From Patescibacteria group bacterium UBA6805 (GTDB lineage Bacteria > Patescibacteriota > Minisyncoccia > Minisyncoccales > Minisyncoccaceae): 13,693 nt of DNA. Shown here in pieces: positions 5,663 through 10,721 of the stretch. How positions within the stretch are numbered: the first letter of the stretch is position 1; every line of letters starts with the position of its first letter. The translations under genes were made by a program, and so were the position numbers. The DNA lies in assembly GCA_002452735.1 (NCBI GenBank), contig DKFD01000004.1:1-13693 (forward strand). Direction: 5' to 3'. Below the pieces are notes generated by a model. The model did not search any database and was not told the DNA's origin. It saw nothing but the letters and a program-made list of their open reading frames with translations.

Positions 5663-6517
5663 TCAGTATAGATAAATATTTAAATTTGTCAACAATATAA
5701 AAAGCTGCTGGTTTACACCAACAGCTATTTCGTTGTTTCGTTTCATCATCCACTTTACATGTCCTTCACCGAAAATTAATTCGTAAAAATCCAGTACCCT
5801 GTCAACCCATCCGTTTATTTGCGCTCCGATGAAAAAATTCATCAGGTCTTTTCTGCTCCTGCCGGTCTTGCTCTTTGAAAGGCCGATAAACCATTCCAAA
5901 GCTTCAAGCTCTCCGGTCCTGGAAAAAGAAATCCTGCCTATCGGCTTGGTAAACAGGTCTTCGTCGGAAACAATGTATTCCTTGAAAAACTTTCTTTCCA
6001 TAAAAGAAATGACCGCTTCTTCTATTATTTCCAAAAAGACCAGCCTTTTAAAGCAGGGCGCTTTGACTGAAACGCCTGAGATGAAATTCATCATTTGGCC
6101 GTCTTTATACAAGGGACAAGAATACGAGTAAGCATGAAATAACTCGTGGAAAACAGTTAAAGCGAATTTTGCCTCGTTAAAAGACCTCTCCACGACAATC
6201 GTCTTTCCTTTTGAAGAAAATGCCCCTTCTTCATAAGACGCGGCATATTTGCCGACAGCCCCTTTCTTTAAAATATGGATATGGTCCAAGGGGACGTTCA
6301 GAATCTTTTTTCTCTTATACTCGGCCTGAAAAGAAATTACTGCTTGCCTGGCCAACTCTATTATTTCCTTTTCTCGTTTTGTTTTTTTTAGTTCCTCCAG
6401 CCTCTGGTCTCGGTTGAAGTGTTCAATCGCCGATGCAATCGCCGATTCCCCGCCATCTCCACTGAAACAGCATATTTCGTCATGGAAATCGATTAGATTG
6501 GAAGCAATCTTAATCAT
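5663..6517 (-). CDS. HExxH zinc metallopeptidase-like protein, 284 residues
   Basis: The start is ATG 6517, preceded by AGTGGT as a weak Shine-Dalgarno; an in-frame GTG at 6526 overlaps it. The central motif FHELFHAY (123-130) is a classical HExxH zinc site within a hydrophobic helix, and a downstream helix, LEIIEEAVISFMERKFF (162-178), supplies a Glu in gluzincin-like position (E163, E166 or E167). No signal peptide or membrane segment is visible, so the protein is probably cytoplasmic. It resembles minigluzincin-type domains, but I do not recognise a named family and the substrate is unknown. The C-terminal 110 residues are helical. Its promoter is back to back with that of the arginine decarboxylase, and its 3' end contains the promoter of the structured RNA. 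Confidence 0.6.
   Translation of the reverse strand: MIKIASNLIDFHDEICCFSGDGGESAIASAIEHFNRDQRLEELKKTKREKEIIELARQAVISFQAEYKRKKILNVPLDHIHILKKGAVGKYAASYEEGAFSSKGKTIVVERSFNEAKFALTVFHELFHAYSYSCPLYKDGQMMNFISGVSVKAPCFKRLVFLEIIEEAVISFMERKFFKEYIVSDEDLFTKPIGRISFSRTGELEALEWFIGLSKSKTGRSRKDLMNFFIGAQINGWVDRVLDFYELIFGEGHVKWMMKRNNEIAVGVNQQLFILLTNLNIYLY
5665..5692 (-). promoter_or_regulatory. Promoter of the candidate structured RNA
   Basis: On the minus strand TTGACA (5692-5687), 16 bases, TATACT (5670-5665). It lies in the last codons of the metallopeptidase-like gene, with that gene's TGA stop touching the -10. No terminator separates that gene from the RNA, so read-through is also possible. Confidence 0.65.
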
Positions 6518-6552
6518 CGTAACCACTTTTTAGGTTTTAAAAGGACATCAAT

Positions 6553-6581
6553 ATATTAAAACATTTATTCAAACTTGTCAA
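6553..6581 (-). promoter_or_regulatory. Promoter of the metallopeptidase-like gene
   Basis: On the minus strand TTGACA (6581-6576), 17 bases, TAATAT (6558-6553); the leader is about 30 nt. Confidence 0.65.
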
Positions 6582-6597
6582 ATCTTCTTACCCGAGG

Positions 6598-6626
6598 TTG
6601 CATTTTAAAAACAAAAGTAATATAAT
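6598..6626 (+). promoter_or_regulatory. Promoter of the arginine decarboxylase gene
   Basis: TTGCAT (6598-6603), 17 bases, TATAAT (6621-6626). The expected start, near 6633, gives a leader of about 23 nt without a Shine-Dalgarno. Confidence 0.75.
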
Positions 6627-6655
6627 GTTTAGCGTTATTATAAATTTAATAAAAA

Positions 6656-7201
6656 ATGATTCCGAAAAAAGTTTTCTTCGTCAAGGGAGTAGGGACCCAT
6701 AAAGACAAGCTGGCTTCTTTTGAATTGGCCCTGAGGGACGCCGGGATAGAAACCCAGAACCTCGTTTATGTCTCAAGCATTCTGCCGCCCAACTGCGAAA
6801 TCATTCCCAGAACAAAAGGCGCCATCCAGCTAAAACCCGGCCAGATAACCTACTGCGTAATGGCCAGGAACGAAACAAGCGAACCGAACAGGTTAATTTC
6901 CGCCGCCATCGGTCTGGCCGTCCCCAAAGACAGAAACACTTACGGATATCTGTCAGAACACCATTCTTTCGGAGAAAAAGCGGACATAGCGGGGGACTAT
7001 GCGGAAGATTTGGCCGCCACCATGCTGGCCACGACCCTGGGCATTGAGTTTGAACCGGAAAAAGCCTGGGACGAGAGAAAACAAGAATACATTACCAGCG
7101 GAAAAATCATCAAGACAACCCATACCTGCCAGTCGGCCGAAGGGAACAAACACGGGCTCTGGACAACCGTTATCTCTGCCGCGGTTTTCCTAACGGAATG
7201 A
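6656..7201 (+). CDS. Pyruvoyl-dependent arginine decarboxylase
   Basis: The 181-residue proenzyme matches the PvlArgDC family in length and sequence throughout. It decarboxylates L-arginine to agmatine, the first step of polyamine synthesis by the agmatine route, in the cytoplasm. Self-cleavage is expected within VYVSSILPPN between S40 and S41, S41 becoming the pyruvoyl group. That leaves a beta chain of 40 residues and an alpha chain of 141; the family assembles as trimers of the alpha-beta unit. Other family blocks seen are FFVKGVGTHKDKLASFELAL, LKPGQITYCVMARNE, YGYLSEHHSFGE and AEDLAATMLATTLGIEF. The catalytic Glu is probably in SEHH or the following FGE. No agmatinase or agmatine ureohydrolase gene is in the window. 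The gene is monocistronic, and I see no clear terminator. Confidence 0.9.
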   Translation: MIPKKVFFVKGVGTHKDKLASFELALRDAGIETQNLVYVSSILPPNCEIIPRTKGAIQLKPGQITYCVMARNETSEPNRLISAAIGLAVPKDRNTYGYLSEHHSFGEKADIAGDYAEDLAATMLATTLGIEFEPEKAWDERKQEYITSGKIIKTTHTCQSAEGNKHGLWTTVISAAVFLTE

Positions 7202-7218
7202 CCTGTGGAATACCGCCC

Positions 7219-7246
7219 TTCACAATCTTTTAATGGGTGGTATAAT
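7219..7246 (+). promoter_or_regulatory. Promoter of the small membrane protein gene at 7295
   Basis: TTCACA (7219-7224), 16 bases, TATAAT (7241-7246). The leader is about 42 nt, AT-rich and without a Shine-Dalgarno. Confidence 0.65.
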
Positions 7247-7294
7247 GTTATCGTAAAGGTCGTTAGGTTGTATTATTCTGTTTAATATAACATT

Positions 7295-7462
7295 ATGGTT
7301 AAAAAAATTTTAATCGTTAGTGGCCTTATACTGATTATAGCCGGAACCCTGGGACTGATGCCGGCCTATGCCATTTTTGTTCAGTCAAGCTGGTACGCCA
7401 TATTGGAGATTGTCGTCGGCTTGATTGCTATCGGGGTCGCCTCAACCGAAAAAAAGGCGTAA
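7295..7462 (+). CDS. Two-helix membrane mini-protein, 55 residues
   Basis: A short basic start, MVKK, is followed by hydrophobic segment 5-24, a short loop (QSSWYAIL) and a second segment at about 38-50, ending ASTEKKA. Both helices are rich in Leu, Ile and Gly. An upstream promoter and a downstream terminator make it a complete transcription unit, supporting a real gene despite its size. Function unknown; small hydrophobic proteins of this layout are common in Parcubacteria. A toxin of the type I class cannot be excluded, but no antisense RNA signal was seen. Confidence 0.6.
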   Translation: MVKKILIVSGLILIIAGTLGLMPAYAIFVQSSWYAILEIVVGLIAIGVASTEKKA

Positions 7463-7477
7463 AAAATAAGTACGGAC

Positions 7478-7506
7478 AAAGCCAACGGGAAAAACTGTTG
7501 GCTTTT
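7478..7506 (+). terminator. Intrinsic terminator fused to the next promoter
   Basis: GCCAAC (7481-7486) pairs with GTTGGC (7497-7502), followed by TTTT; the upstream AAA makes it partly bidirectional. The last two T bases of the run are the first two bases of the next gene's -35 box, TTGACT. Confidence 0.75.
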
Positions 7507-7533
7507 GACTTTTGGCACCATCTTTTGTATAAT
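7505..7533 (+). promoter_or_regulatory. Promoter of the gene at 7564
   Basis: TTGACT (7505-7510), 17 bases, TATAAT (7528-7533). Expected start near 7540. Confidence 0.8.
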
Positions 7534-7563
7534 TGCCTTAGTAAATTTAAAAAGGAGTCCATT

Positions 7564-7875
7564 ATGCCATCCAACCTATTGATTATTAAGGAAAACGACC
7601 AGAGGGTAAAAAACCTTCTTGAGCAAGGGAAGAGGTACGAAGCGGCAAAACTCTGTTTCTGCCTTGAGACCACCAGAGACCTGAAGGTGAAAGTAATCAA
7701 AACATTCATCGAGGGAGAAGAATTATCCATCGAAGGAGAAGAACTGTCGAGGCTCGGCAACCAAACTCTGAGATCGCTCCTGCTCTTCTGCCGGAAAAGA
7801 GAAAACGGCCAACGCCCAAAAATTATCGTTTTCAAAGCGAAAGGTCGCCAAAAAAGGATATGGCATTATGCCTAA
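7564..7875 (+). CDS. Hypothetical basic protein, 103 residues
   Basis: ATG 7564 has AAAGGAG (7551-7557) at ideal distance, the best Shine-Dalgarno in the window; an upstream in-frame ATG at 7498 lies before the promoter and is rejected. The protein has a helical N-terminus (DQRVKNLLEQGKRYEAAKLC), a tandem heptapeptide IEGEELS (49-55, 56-62), and a basic C-terminus (CRKRENGQRPKIIVFKAKG). No known domain recognised; RNA binding is possible from the basic tail but is not shown. It is a single-gene transcription unit with promoter, Shine-Dalgarno and terminator all clear. Confidence 0.7.
   Translation: MPSNLLIIKENDQRVKNLLEQGKRYEAAKLCFCLETTRDLKVKVIKTFIEGEELSIEGEELSRLGNQTLRSLLLFCRKRENGQRPKIIVFKAKGRQKRIWHYA
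7708..7749 (+). repeat. Tandem 21-bp repeat inside the gene at 7564
   Basis: Two adjacent 21-base units (7708-7728 and 7729-7749), identical at 17 of 21 positions, both encode IEGEELS. The differences are silent, so the peptide repeat appears to be conserved. Confidence 0.85.
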
Positions 7876-7900
7876 ACCGTCGAATGATGGTTTTTTTCTT
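7874..7900 (+). terminator. Intrinsic terminator overlapping the stop codon
   Basis: AAACCGTC (7874-7881) pairs with GATGGTTT (7886-7893), with one G-U pair, around the loop GAAT, and runs into a T-tract. The TAA stop (7873-7875) overlaps the 5' arm. Confidence 0.8.
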
Positions 7901-7906
7901 AAAAAT

Positions 7907-7915
7907 TGATATAAT
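7907..7915 (+). promoter_or_regulatory. Extended -10 promoter giving a leaderless DJ-1/PfpI mRNA
   Basis: TGATATAAT is a perfect extended -10 box; no good -35 is present. The usual start 6-7 bases downstream falls on the GTG start codon at 7922. Confidence 0.65.
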
Positions 7916-7921
7916 AAACTT

Positions 7922-8458
7922 GTGAAAAAGAATATAGCCATAATCATCGCTTTTAAGGACTTCCGGGACGAAGAATATTTCAATACCAAGGAAGTTTTGG
8001 AGAGCCGGGGATTCAAGACCAAAACCTTCAGCAACGAAAAAGGCGTTGCTCTGGGAAGGTTTGGCGGAGAAGCTGAAGCAGATGCCCTGATTGACGATTT
8101 AAACGTTGACGAATTTGATGCAGTGGTTTTTATCGGCGGTTCCGGTGCAGCCAGATTTCTGGACAATGAGACCTCTTACAAGGTTATCAGAGAAGCTCTC
8201 AATAAGGAAAAGGTTCTGGCCGGAATTTGTATTGCTCCAATAATTCTAGCCAAAGCCAATGTCTTGAAGGGCAAAAAATGCACGGTTTGGTCTTCGGACA
8301 TGGACAAATCGGCGGTTAAAACCCTTAAAGAAAAGGGCGGGATTTACGAGAATAAAAGCGTGGTCGCCGACGAAAATATCGTCACGGCCGATGGTTACGA
8401 AGCCGCCCGGTCGTTCGGCGAAAACATAGCAGATGTATTGACAAAAAAAGAAATATAG
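7922..8458 (+). CDS. DJ-1/PfpI family protein
   Basis: 178 residues, the usual length for the family, with a flavodoxin-like alpha/beta fold. Blocks seen: NIAIIIAFKDFRDEEYF (1-20) with E17/E18 as the conserved acid, AVVFIGGSGAARFL (67-80), and the nucleophile elbow AGICIAPIILA (100-110) with C103. The CIAP form, lacking the His of CHGP-type PfpI proteases, fits archaeal and bacterial DJ-1-like members thought to act as deglycase, glyoxalase or redox-stress proteins rather than peptidases. The exact reaction cannot be assigned. The GTG start has no Shine-Dalgarno, and the mRNA appears leaderless. The rplJ promoter lies in its last codons, and no terminator intervenes before the L10 leader, so some read-through into rplJL is possible. 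Confidence 0.85.
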   Translation: MKKNIAIIIAFKDFRDEEYFNTKEVLESRGFKTKTFSNEKGVALGRFGGEAEADALIDDLNVDEFDAVVFIGGSGAARFLDNETSYKVIREALNKEKVLAGICIAPIILAKANVLKGKKCTVWSSDMDKSAVKTLKEKGGIYENKSVVADENIVTADGYEAARSFGENIADVLTKKEI

Positions 8459-8465
8459 ATATAAT
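8438..8465 (+). promoter_or_regulatory. rplJL promoter inside the DJ-1 gene end
   Basis: TTGACA (8438-8443) and TATAAT (8460-8465) are both perfect, with 16-base spacing. This is among the strongest promoters in the window, as expected for ribosomal protein genes. Start near 8472. Confidence 0.85.
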
Positions 8466-8471
8466 CAAAAC

Positions 8472-8560
8472 ATAATCCGCAGAAAGCAGGCATTTAAGCC
8501 CTGCCGAGGATAAAAAGCTTTTTTATTTCTGCGGAAGCGCAGATTTTTTAATTAAACAAC
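8472..8560 (+). promoter_or_regulatory. L10 ribosomal-protein leader with attenuator
   Basis: The leader contains GCAGG (8486-8490) pairing with CCTGC, directly followed by CGAGGAT. The CTGCCGAGG block is typical of bacterial L10 leaders, where the L10-L12 complex binds a kink-turn fold. An outer stem pairs CCGCAGAAA (8477-8485) with TTTCTGCGG (8526-8534). Bases 8528-8533 can instead pair with 8538-8543 to form a terminator followed by six T. The leader is thus a switch for autogenous control of rplJL. Which state L10 binding favours is not settled by sequence. Confidence 0.75.
8528..8549 (+). terminator. Attenuator terminator in the rplJL leader
   Basis: TCTGCG (8528-8533) pairs with CGCAGA (8538-8543) around GAAG, followed by six T. 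It lies 11 nt before the rplJ start codon and shares its 5' arm with the outer leader stem. Confidence 0.75.
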
Positions 8561-9073
8561 ATGGCTTTAACAAAAGAAAAAAAACAGAATATCGTCAAAG
8601 AGCTGGAGGAAAAAATAGAAAAGCAGAAATCGATTATCTTTATGGATTTCTCCGGAACCAAGGTTAAAAAACTCGCCCTCTTAAGGAAAGCGCTCAAGGA
8701 AGCTAAAAACGAATTAAGGGTGGCCAAGAAAACCCTGACGGATATAGCCCTGAAGAACAAAAAGATTGATGTTGAGACAAAGAAATTAACCGGAGAAATG
8801 GGCTTGGTGTTCGGATACGAAGACGAGCTCTCGCCAGCCAAAATGGTCAATCAGTTCCTTAAAACCAATTCCAACGTCAAAATCCTGGGCGGATACATTG
8901 AAAACAAGTTTTACGGAGCCGAAGACGTGGTCAGATTCGCCGAATTGCCCGGAAAAGAACAACTGCTGGCAAGCCTTTTGGGCTCAATGTCGGCGCCGGT
9001 TTCAAATTTTGTCGGAGTATTGAGCGGAAACTTGAGAAAACTGGTCTTCGTGCTTTCACAAATTAAAAAATAA
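8561..9073 (+). CDS. rplJ: Ribosomal protein bL10
   Basis: 170 residues, typical for bL10. The N-terminal rRNA-binding domain (about 1-105) begins ALTKEKKQNIVKELEEKIEK and contains IIFMDFSGTKVKKLALLRKAL and NELRVAKKTLTDIALKN. The C-terminal helix (about 135-170, SNFVGVLSGNLRKLVFVLSQI) is the binding arm for bL12 dimers. Together they form the ribosomal stalk that recruits translation GTPases. bL10 also represses its own operon through the leader. There is no Shine-Dalgarno before the ATG. The gene is followed by rplL after 64 nt but is not preceded by rplK/rplA. Confidence 0.95.
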   Translation: MALTKEKKQNIVKELEEKIEKQKSIIFMDFSGTKVKKLALLRKALKEAKNELRVAKKTLTDIALKNKKIDVETKKLTGEMGLVFGYEDELSPAKMVNQFLKTNSNVKILGGYIENKFYGAEDVVRFAELPGKEQLLASLLGSMSAPVSNFVGVLSGNLRKLVFVLSQIKK

Positions 9074-9085
9074 ATAACGGCATGC

Positions 9086-9124
9086 AAATGATTCTTGAGG
9101 ACTATAATCTTTTAAAAATCATTT
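9086..9124 (+). promoter_or_regulatory. Intercistronic hairpin between rplJ and rplL
   Basis: AAATGATT (9086-9093) pairs perfectly with AATCATTT (9117-9124), and one more C-G pair extends the stem, around a 23-nt loop. It lies 13 nt before the rplL start. It may be an RNA-processing or translation-control element giving higher bL12 output; this is inference. Confidence 0.45.
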
Positions 9125-9137
9125 GGTGTTCAATAAA

Positions 9138-9548
9138 ATGGCAAAAGAAAAATCGGAAATTCCCGAAAAGTTCGAAAAACTGGTCGGAGAAATAGAAAAA
9201 ATGTCTGTCCTTGATTTGGCCGAATTGGTTAAAATCCTGGAAGACAAGTTCGGCGTTTCGGCCGCTCCCCAAATGGTGGCAGCCGCAGCCGCTCCAGCCG
9301 GGGAAGCCCAGGCCGGAGCCGAAGAGAAAAGCTCTTACAATGTAATCTTGAGCGCTGTGGGTGACAAAAAAATCGACGTCATCAAGGTGGTAAGAGACAC
9401 GACCCAAAAAGGGCTGAAAGAAGCAAAAGACCTGGTTGACGCAGCCGCAGCCGCCCCTCAAACAATAAAAGAAGGAGCAAAGAAAGAAGAGGCGGAAGAA
9501 TTGAAAAAGAAATTCGCCGAAGCAGGAGCAATCGTGGAGCTGAAATAA
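9138..9548 (+). CDS. rplL: Ribosomal protein bL12
   Basis: 136 residues from ATG 9138; the upstream TTG 9123 in frame would add VFNK of no family character. Layout: N-terminal dimerisation helices (about 8-43, PEKFEKLVGEIEKMSVLDLAELVKILEDKFGV), an Ala-rich hinge (about 46-62), and the C-terminal GTPase-contacting domain (66-136). The last carries the expected VGDKKIDVIKVVR, GLKEAKDLV and KEEAEELKKKFAEAGA blocks. Compared with the common form, GLGLKEAK reads QKGLKEAK, and DAAAAAPQTIKEG is a few residues longer. bL12 is present as dimers on bL10 and stimulates EF-Tu and EF-G. The operon stops here. Confidence 0.95.
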   Translation: MAKEKSEIPEKFEKLVGEIEKMSVLDLAELVKILEDKFGVSAAPQMVAAAAAPAGEAQAGAEEKSSYNVILSAVGDKKIDVIKVVRDTTQKGLKEAKDLVDAAAAAPQTIKEGAKKEEAEELKKKFAEAGAIVELK

Positions 9549-9580
9549 AAAACACCCCTTTCTGAGGGGTGTTTTTATTT
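9547..9580. terminator. Bidirectional intrinsic terminator of rplJL and the thioredoxin-like gene
   Basis: CACCCC (9553-9558) pairs with GGGGTG (9566-9571), flanked by A-tract and T-tract, so it can terminate both the plus-strand rplJL operon and the convergent minus-strand gene ending at 9589. Confidence 0.85.
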
Positions 9581-9588
9581 ATTTGTTT

Positions 9589-10326
9589 TTATTTGCAAAC
9601 TCCTTCCGGCTGGTTTTCAGTCAAACTGCAAATCAATTTGGTCAAAGCTTCTTTTTCTTTTTCCTCTCCTTCATTTTCTCCGGAGCCGAGGCGGTAATAT
9701 CTGCAGCCGAGAACCAGAGTGGGGAAAGAGCCGCTGCTGTATTTCTCAAAAATTTCCCTGTCCTTATCCGTATCAATATTTTCGTGATAGGAAACCTTGT
9801 CGCCGAATCTTTCCACGACCTCCTGAAGAACGGGCTTCTCCCAGACACAGTGGGGACAGCTGACCGAACCGAAAAAATATATAATCGGTTTTCCGTCTTC
9901 CGAGCAAATGTCGGCGCCGACTATTTCTTTGAAATTTCCGTCAACGGTCTTGATTTCGTTTTCTACAAAATCCGGAATCTCGTAAGGTTCGCTGGCAAAA
10001 AGATGTTTGCCGTCGGAAGAAACATAAGAAGGATAGGTGGTACCGCTGATATTTATTTCAATCTTGTAATAAAGACTACTCTCCTCGTAAACCTTTGTCA
10101 AAGAAGCCGTAGTGCCGCCTCCTAAAAGGTATCCGTTAATGTATTTGATGGCTTTGTTCGCCGCATTTTGAGAAACTTGGACATCTTCCGTTTCCACGGC
10201 TTGGCCTCCTTTGACTTTGTCCTGATAGATTGTTGCCGCCAGAACGACACAAACCACCAAAAACAGAAAGGTGCCACTTCTCCAGAAATCAACACTTGAC
10301 AAAAAATTCAACCTTTTGTTCTCCAT
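9589..10326 (-). CDS. Membrane-anchored thioredoxin-fold protein (DsbA/TlpA-like)
   Basis: 245 residues from ATG 10326; the upstream ATG 10353 precedes the predicted transcription start. A basic N-terminus is followed by one membrane segment (about 17-34, SGTFLFLVVCVVLAATIY), so the rest should face outside the membrane. Residues 50-120 form a beta-rich region (YYKIEINISGTTYPSYVSSDGKHLF) seen in other Parcubacteria thioredoxin-like proteins. The thioredoxin domain (145-240) has the active site SCPHC (C157, C160) and the cis-proline loop SFPTLV (P202). CPHC is the DsbA-type motif, suggesting oxidation or isomerisation of disulfides in secreted proteins such as the pilins. C141, C208, C233 and C244 are additional cysteines that may form structural disulfides. 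Confidence 0.85.
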   Translation of the reverse strand: MENKRLNFLSSVDFWRSGTFLFLVVCVVLAATIYQDKVKGGQAVETEDVQVSQNAANKAIKYINGYLLGGGTTASLTKVYEESSLYYKIEINISGTTYPSYVSSDGKHLFASEPYEIPDFVENEIKTVDGNFKEIVGADICSEDGKPIIYFFGSVSCPHCVWEKPVLQEVVERFGDKVSYHENIDTDKDREIFEKYSSGSFPTLVLGCRYYRLGSGENEGEEKEKEALTKLICSLTENQPEGVCK

Positions 10327-10342
10327 GTTTTTGTTTAATATT

Positions 10343-10348
10343 ATTATA
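10343..10348 (-). promoter_or_regulatory. -10 box of the thioredoxin-like gene
   Basis: TATAAT on the minus strand (10348-10343); no convincing -35. The predicted transcript begins about 10 nt before ATG 10326, without room for a standard Shine-Dalgarno. Confidence 0.45.
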
Positions 10349-10360
10349 TTCAAGGTAAAG

Positions 10361-10388
10361 ACAACCCTGCAAAGAGCAGGGTTGTTTT
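10361..10388 (-). terminator. Perfect 10-bp hairpin after the acidic mini-protein gene
   Basis: ACAACCCTGC (10361-10370) pairs with GCAGGGTTGT (10376-10385) around a five-base loop. It lies 5 nt after the minus-strand stop at 10391. The minus-strand tail (CTTT) is a weak U-run; the plus-strand tail is TTT, but no plus-strand gene ends here. Confidence 0.6.
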
Positions 10389-10390
10389 AC

Positions 10391-10549
10391 TTATTCGTCT
10401 TCGCTTGCGTCGTCATCGTCATCATCATCTGGTTCTTCCTCTTCGTCCGGCAAGTCTTCCTCTTCCGGAAGTTCCTCTTCGTCGCTCAGGGCATCCATGT
10501 CCTCTCCCCATTCATCGCCCTCTAATTTAATGTTTTCTTCTAAAGTCAT
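10391..10549 (-). CDS. Very acidic mini-protein, 52 residues
   Basis: The ORF encodes 52 residues, 31 of them Asp or Glu, including seven consecutive Asp (41-47), with a single Lys (K8). The N-terminal third, MTLEENIKLEGDEWGEDMDA, could fold as a short helix; the rest should be disordered. It lies between a promoter with an overlapping inverted repeat and a strong hairpin. No family recognised. A DNA mimic, an acidic tail like that of RNA polymerase delta, or a cation/histone-like buffer are conceivable, but none is shown. Codon use varies (GAT/GAC, GAA/GAG), so this is not a simple DNA repeat. Confidence 0.6.
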   Translation of the reverse strand: MTLEENIKLEGDEWGEDMDALSDEEELPEEEDLPDEEEEPDDDDDDDASEDE

Positions 10550-10563
10550 GTTCGCTTAATTAG

Positions 10564-10595
10564 TTTATATCCCGCTCTTTATCAATAAAGAACGG
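10564..10595 (-). promoter_or_regulatory. Promoter with overlapping inverted repeat before the acidic gene
   Basis: Minus-strand TTCTTT (10592-10587), 17 bases, TATAAA (10569-10564). Arms 10572-10582 and 10585-10595 form an 11-bp inverted repeat with one mismatch that covers the -35 and part of the spacer, as an operator would. Confidence 0.45.
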
Positions 10596-10685
10596 AAGGT
10601 TTATCTCTATGTTTGAATCTAGAGAATTCGACCTTTTTTATTAAGATGCTATCATTATAATTATGAATAAATTATTGTCAAGTGC

Positions 10686-10714
10686 TTTACACTCCTGCCA
10701 AGAAAAGGTATAAT
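10686..10714 (+). promoter_or_regulatory. Promoter of the membrane protein/AAA+/pilin operon
   Basis: TTTACA (10686-10691), 17 bases, TATAAT (10709-10714). The usual start 7-8 bases downstream coincides with ATG 10722, implying a leaderless mRNA. Confidence 0.8.
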
Positions 10715-10721
10715 AACGGCA

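Noticed and set aside
7428..8166. Minus-strand ORFs of 135 and 147 codons opposite the genes at 7564 and 7922
   Set aside because: Both lie opposite genes with promoters and good starts or a family match; they have no signals of their own.
9103..9108. Separate promoter for rplL from TATAAT
   Set aside because: No -35 element at 15-19 bases; the sequence sits in the loop of the intercistronic hairpin.
9583..10125. 180-codon plus-strand ORF opposite the thioredoxin-like gene
   Set aside because: The minus strand has CPHC, cis-Pro and a membrane anchor; the plus ORF is Phe/Ser-rich shadow.
10271..10525. 84-codon plus-strand ORF across the thioredoxin and acidic genes
   Set aside because: It is the reverse of the GAC/GAA-rich acidic gene and an intergenic hairpin, giving a valine-isoleucine run by codon complementarity.
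10615..10645. TTCGA near 10630 as a tRNA T-loop
   Set aside because: No acceptor or anticodon stems can be built around it, and no CCA end is present.
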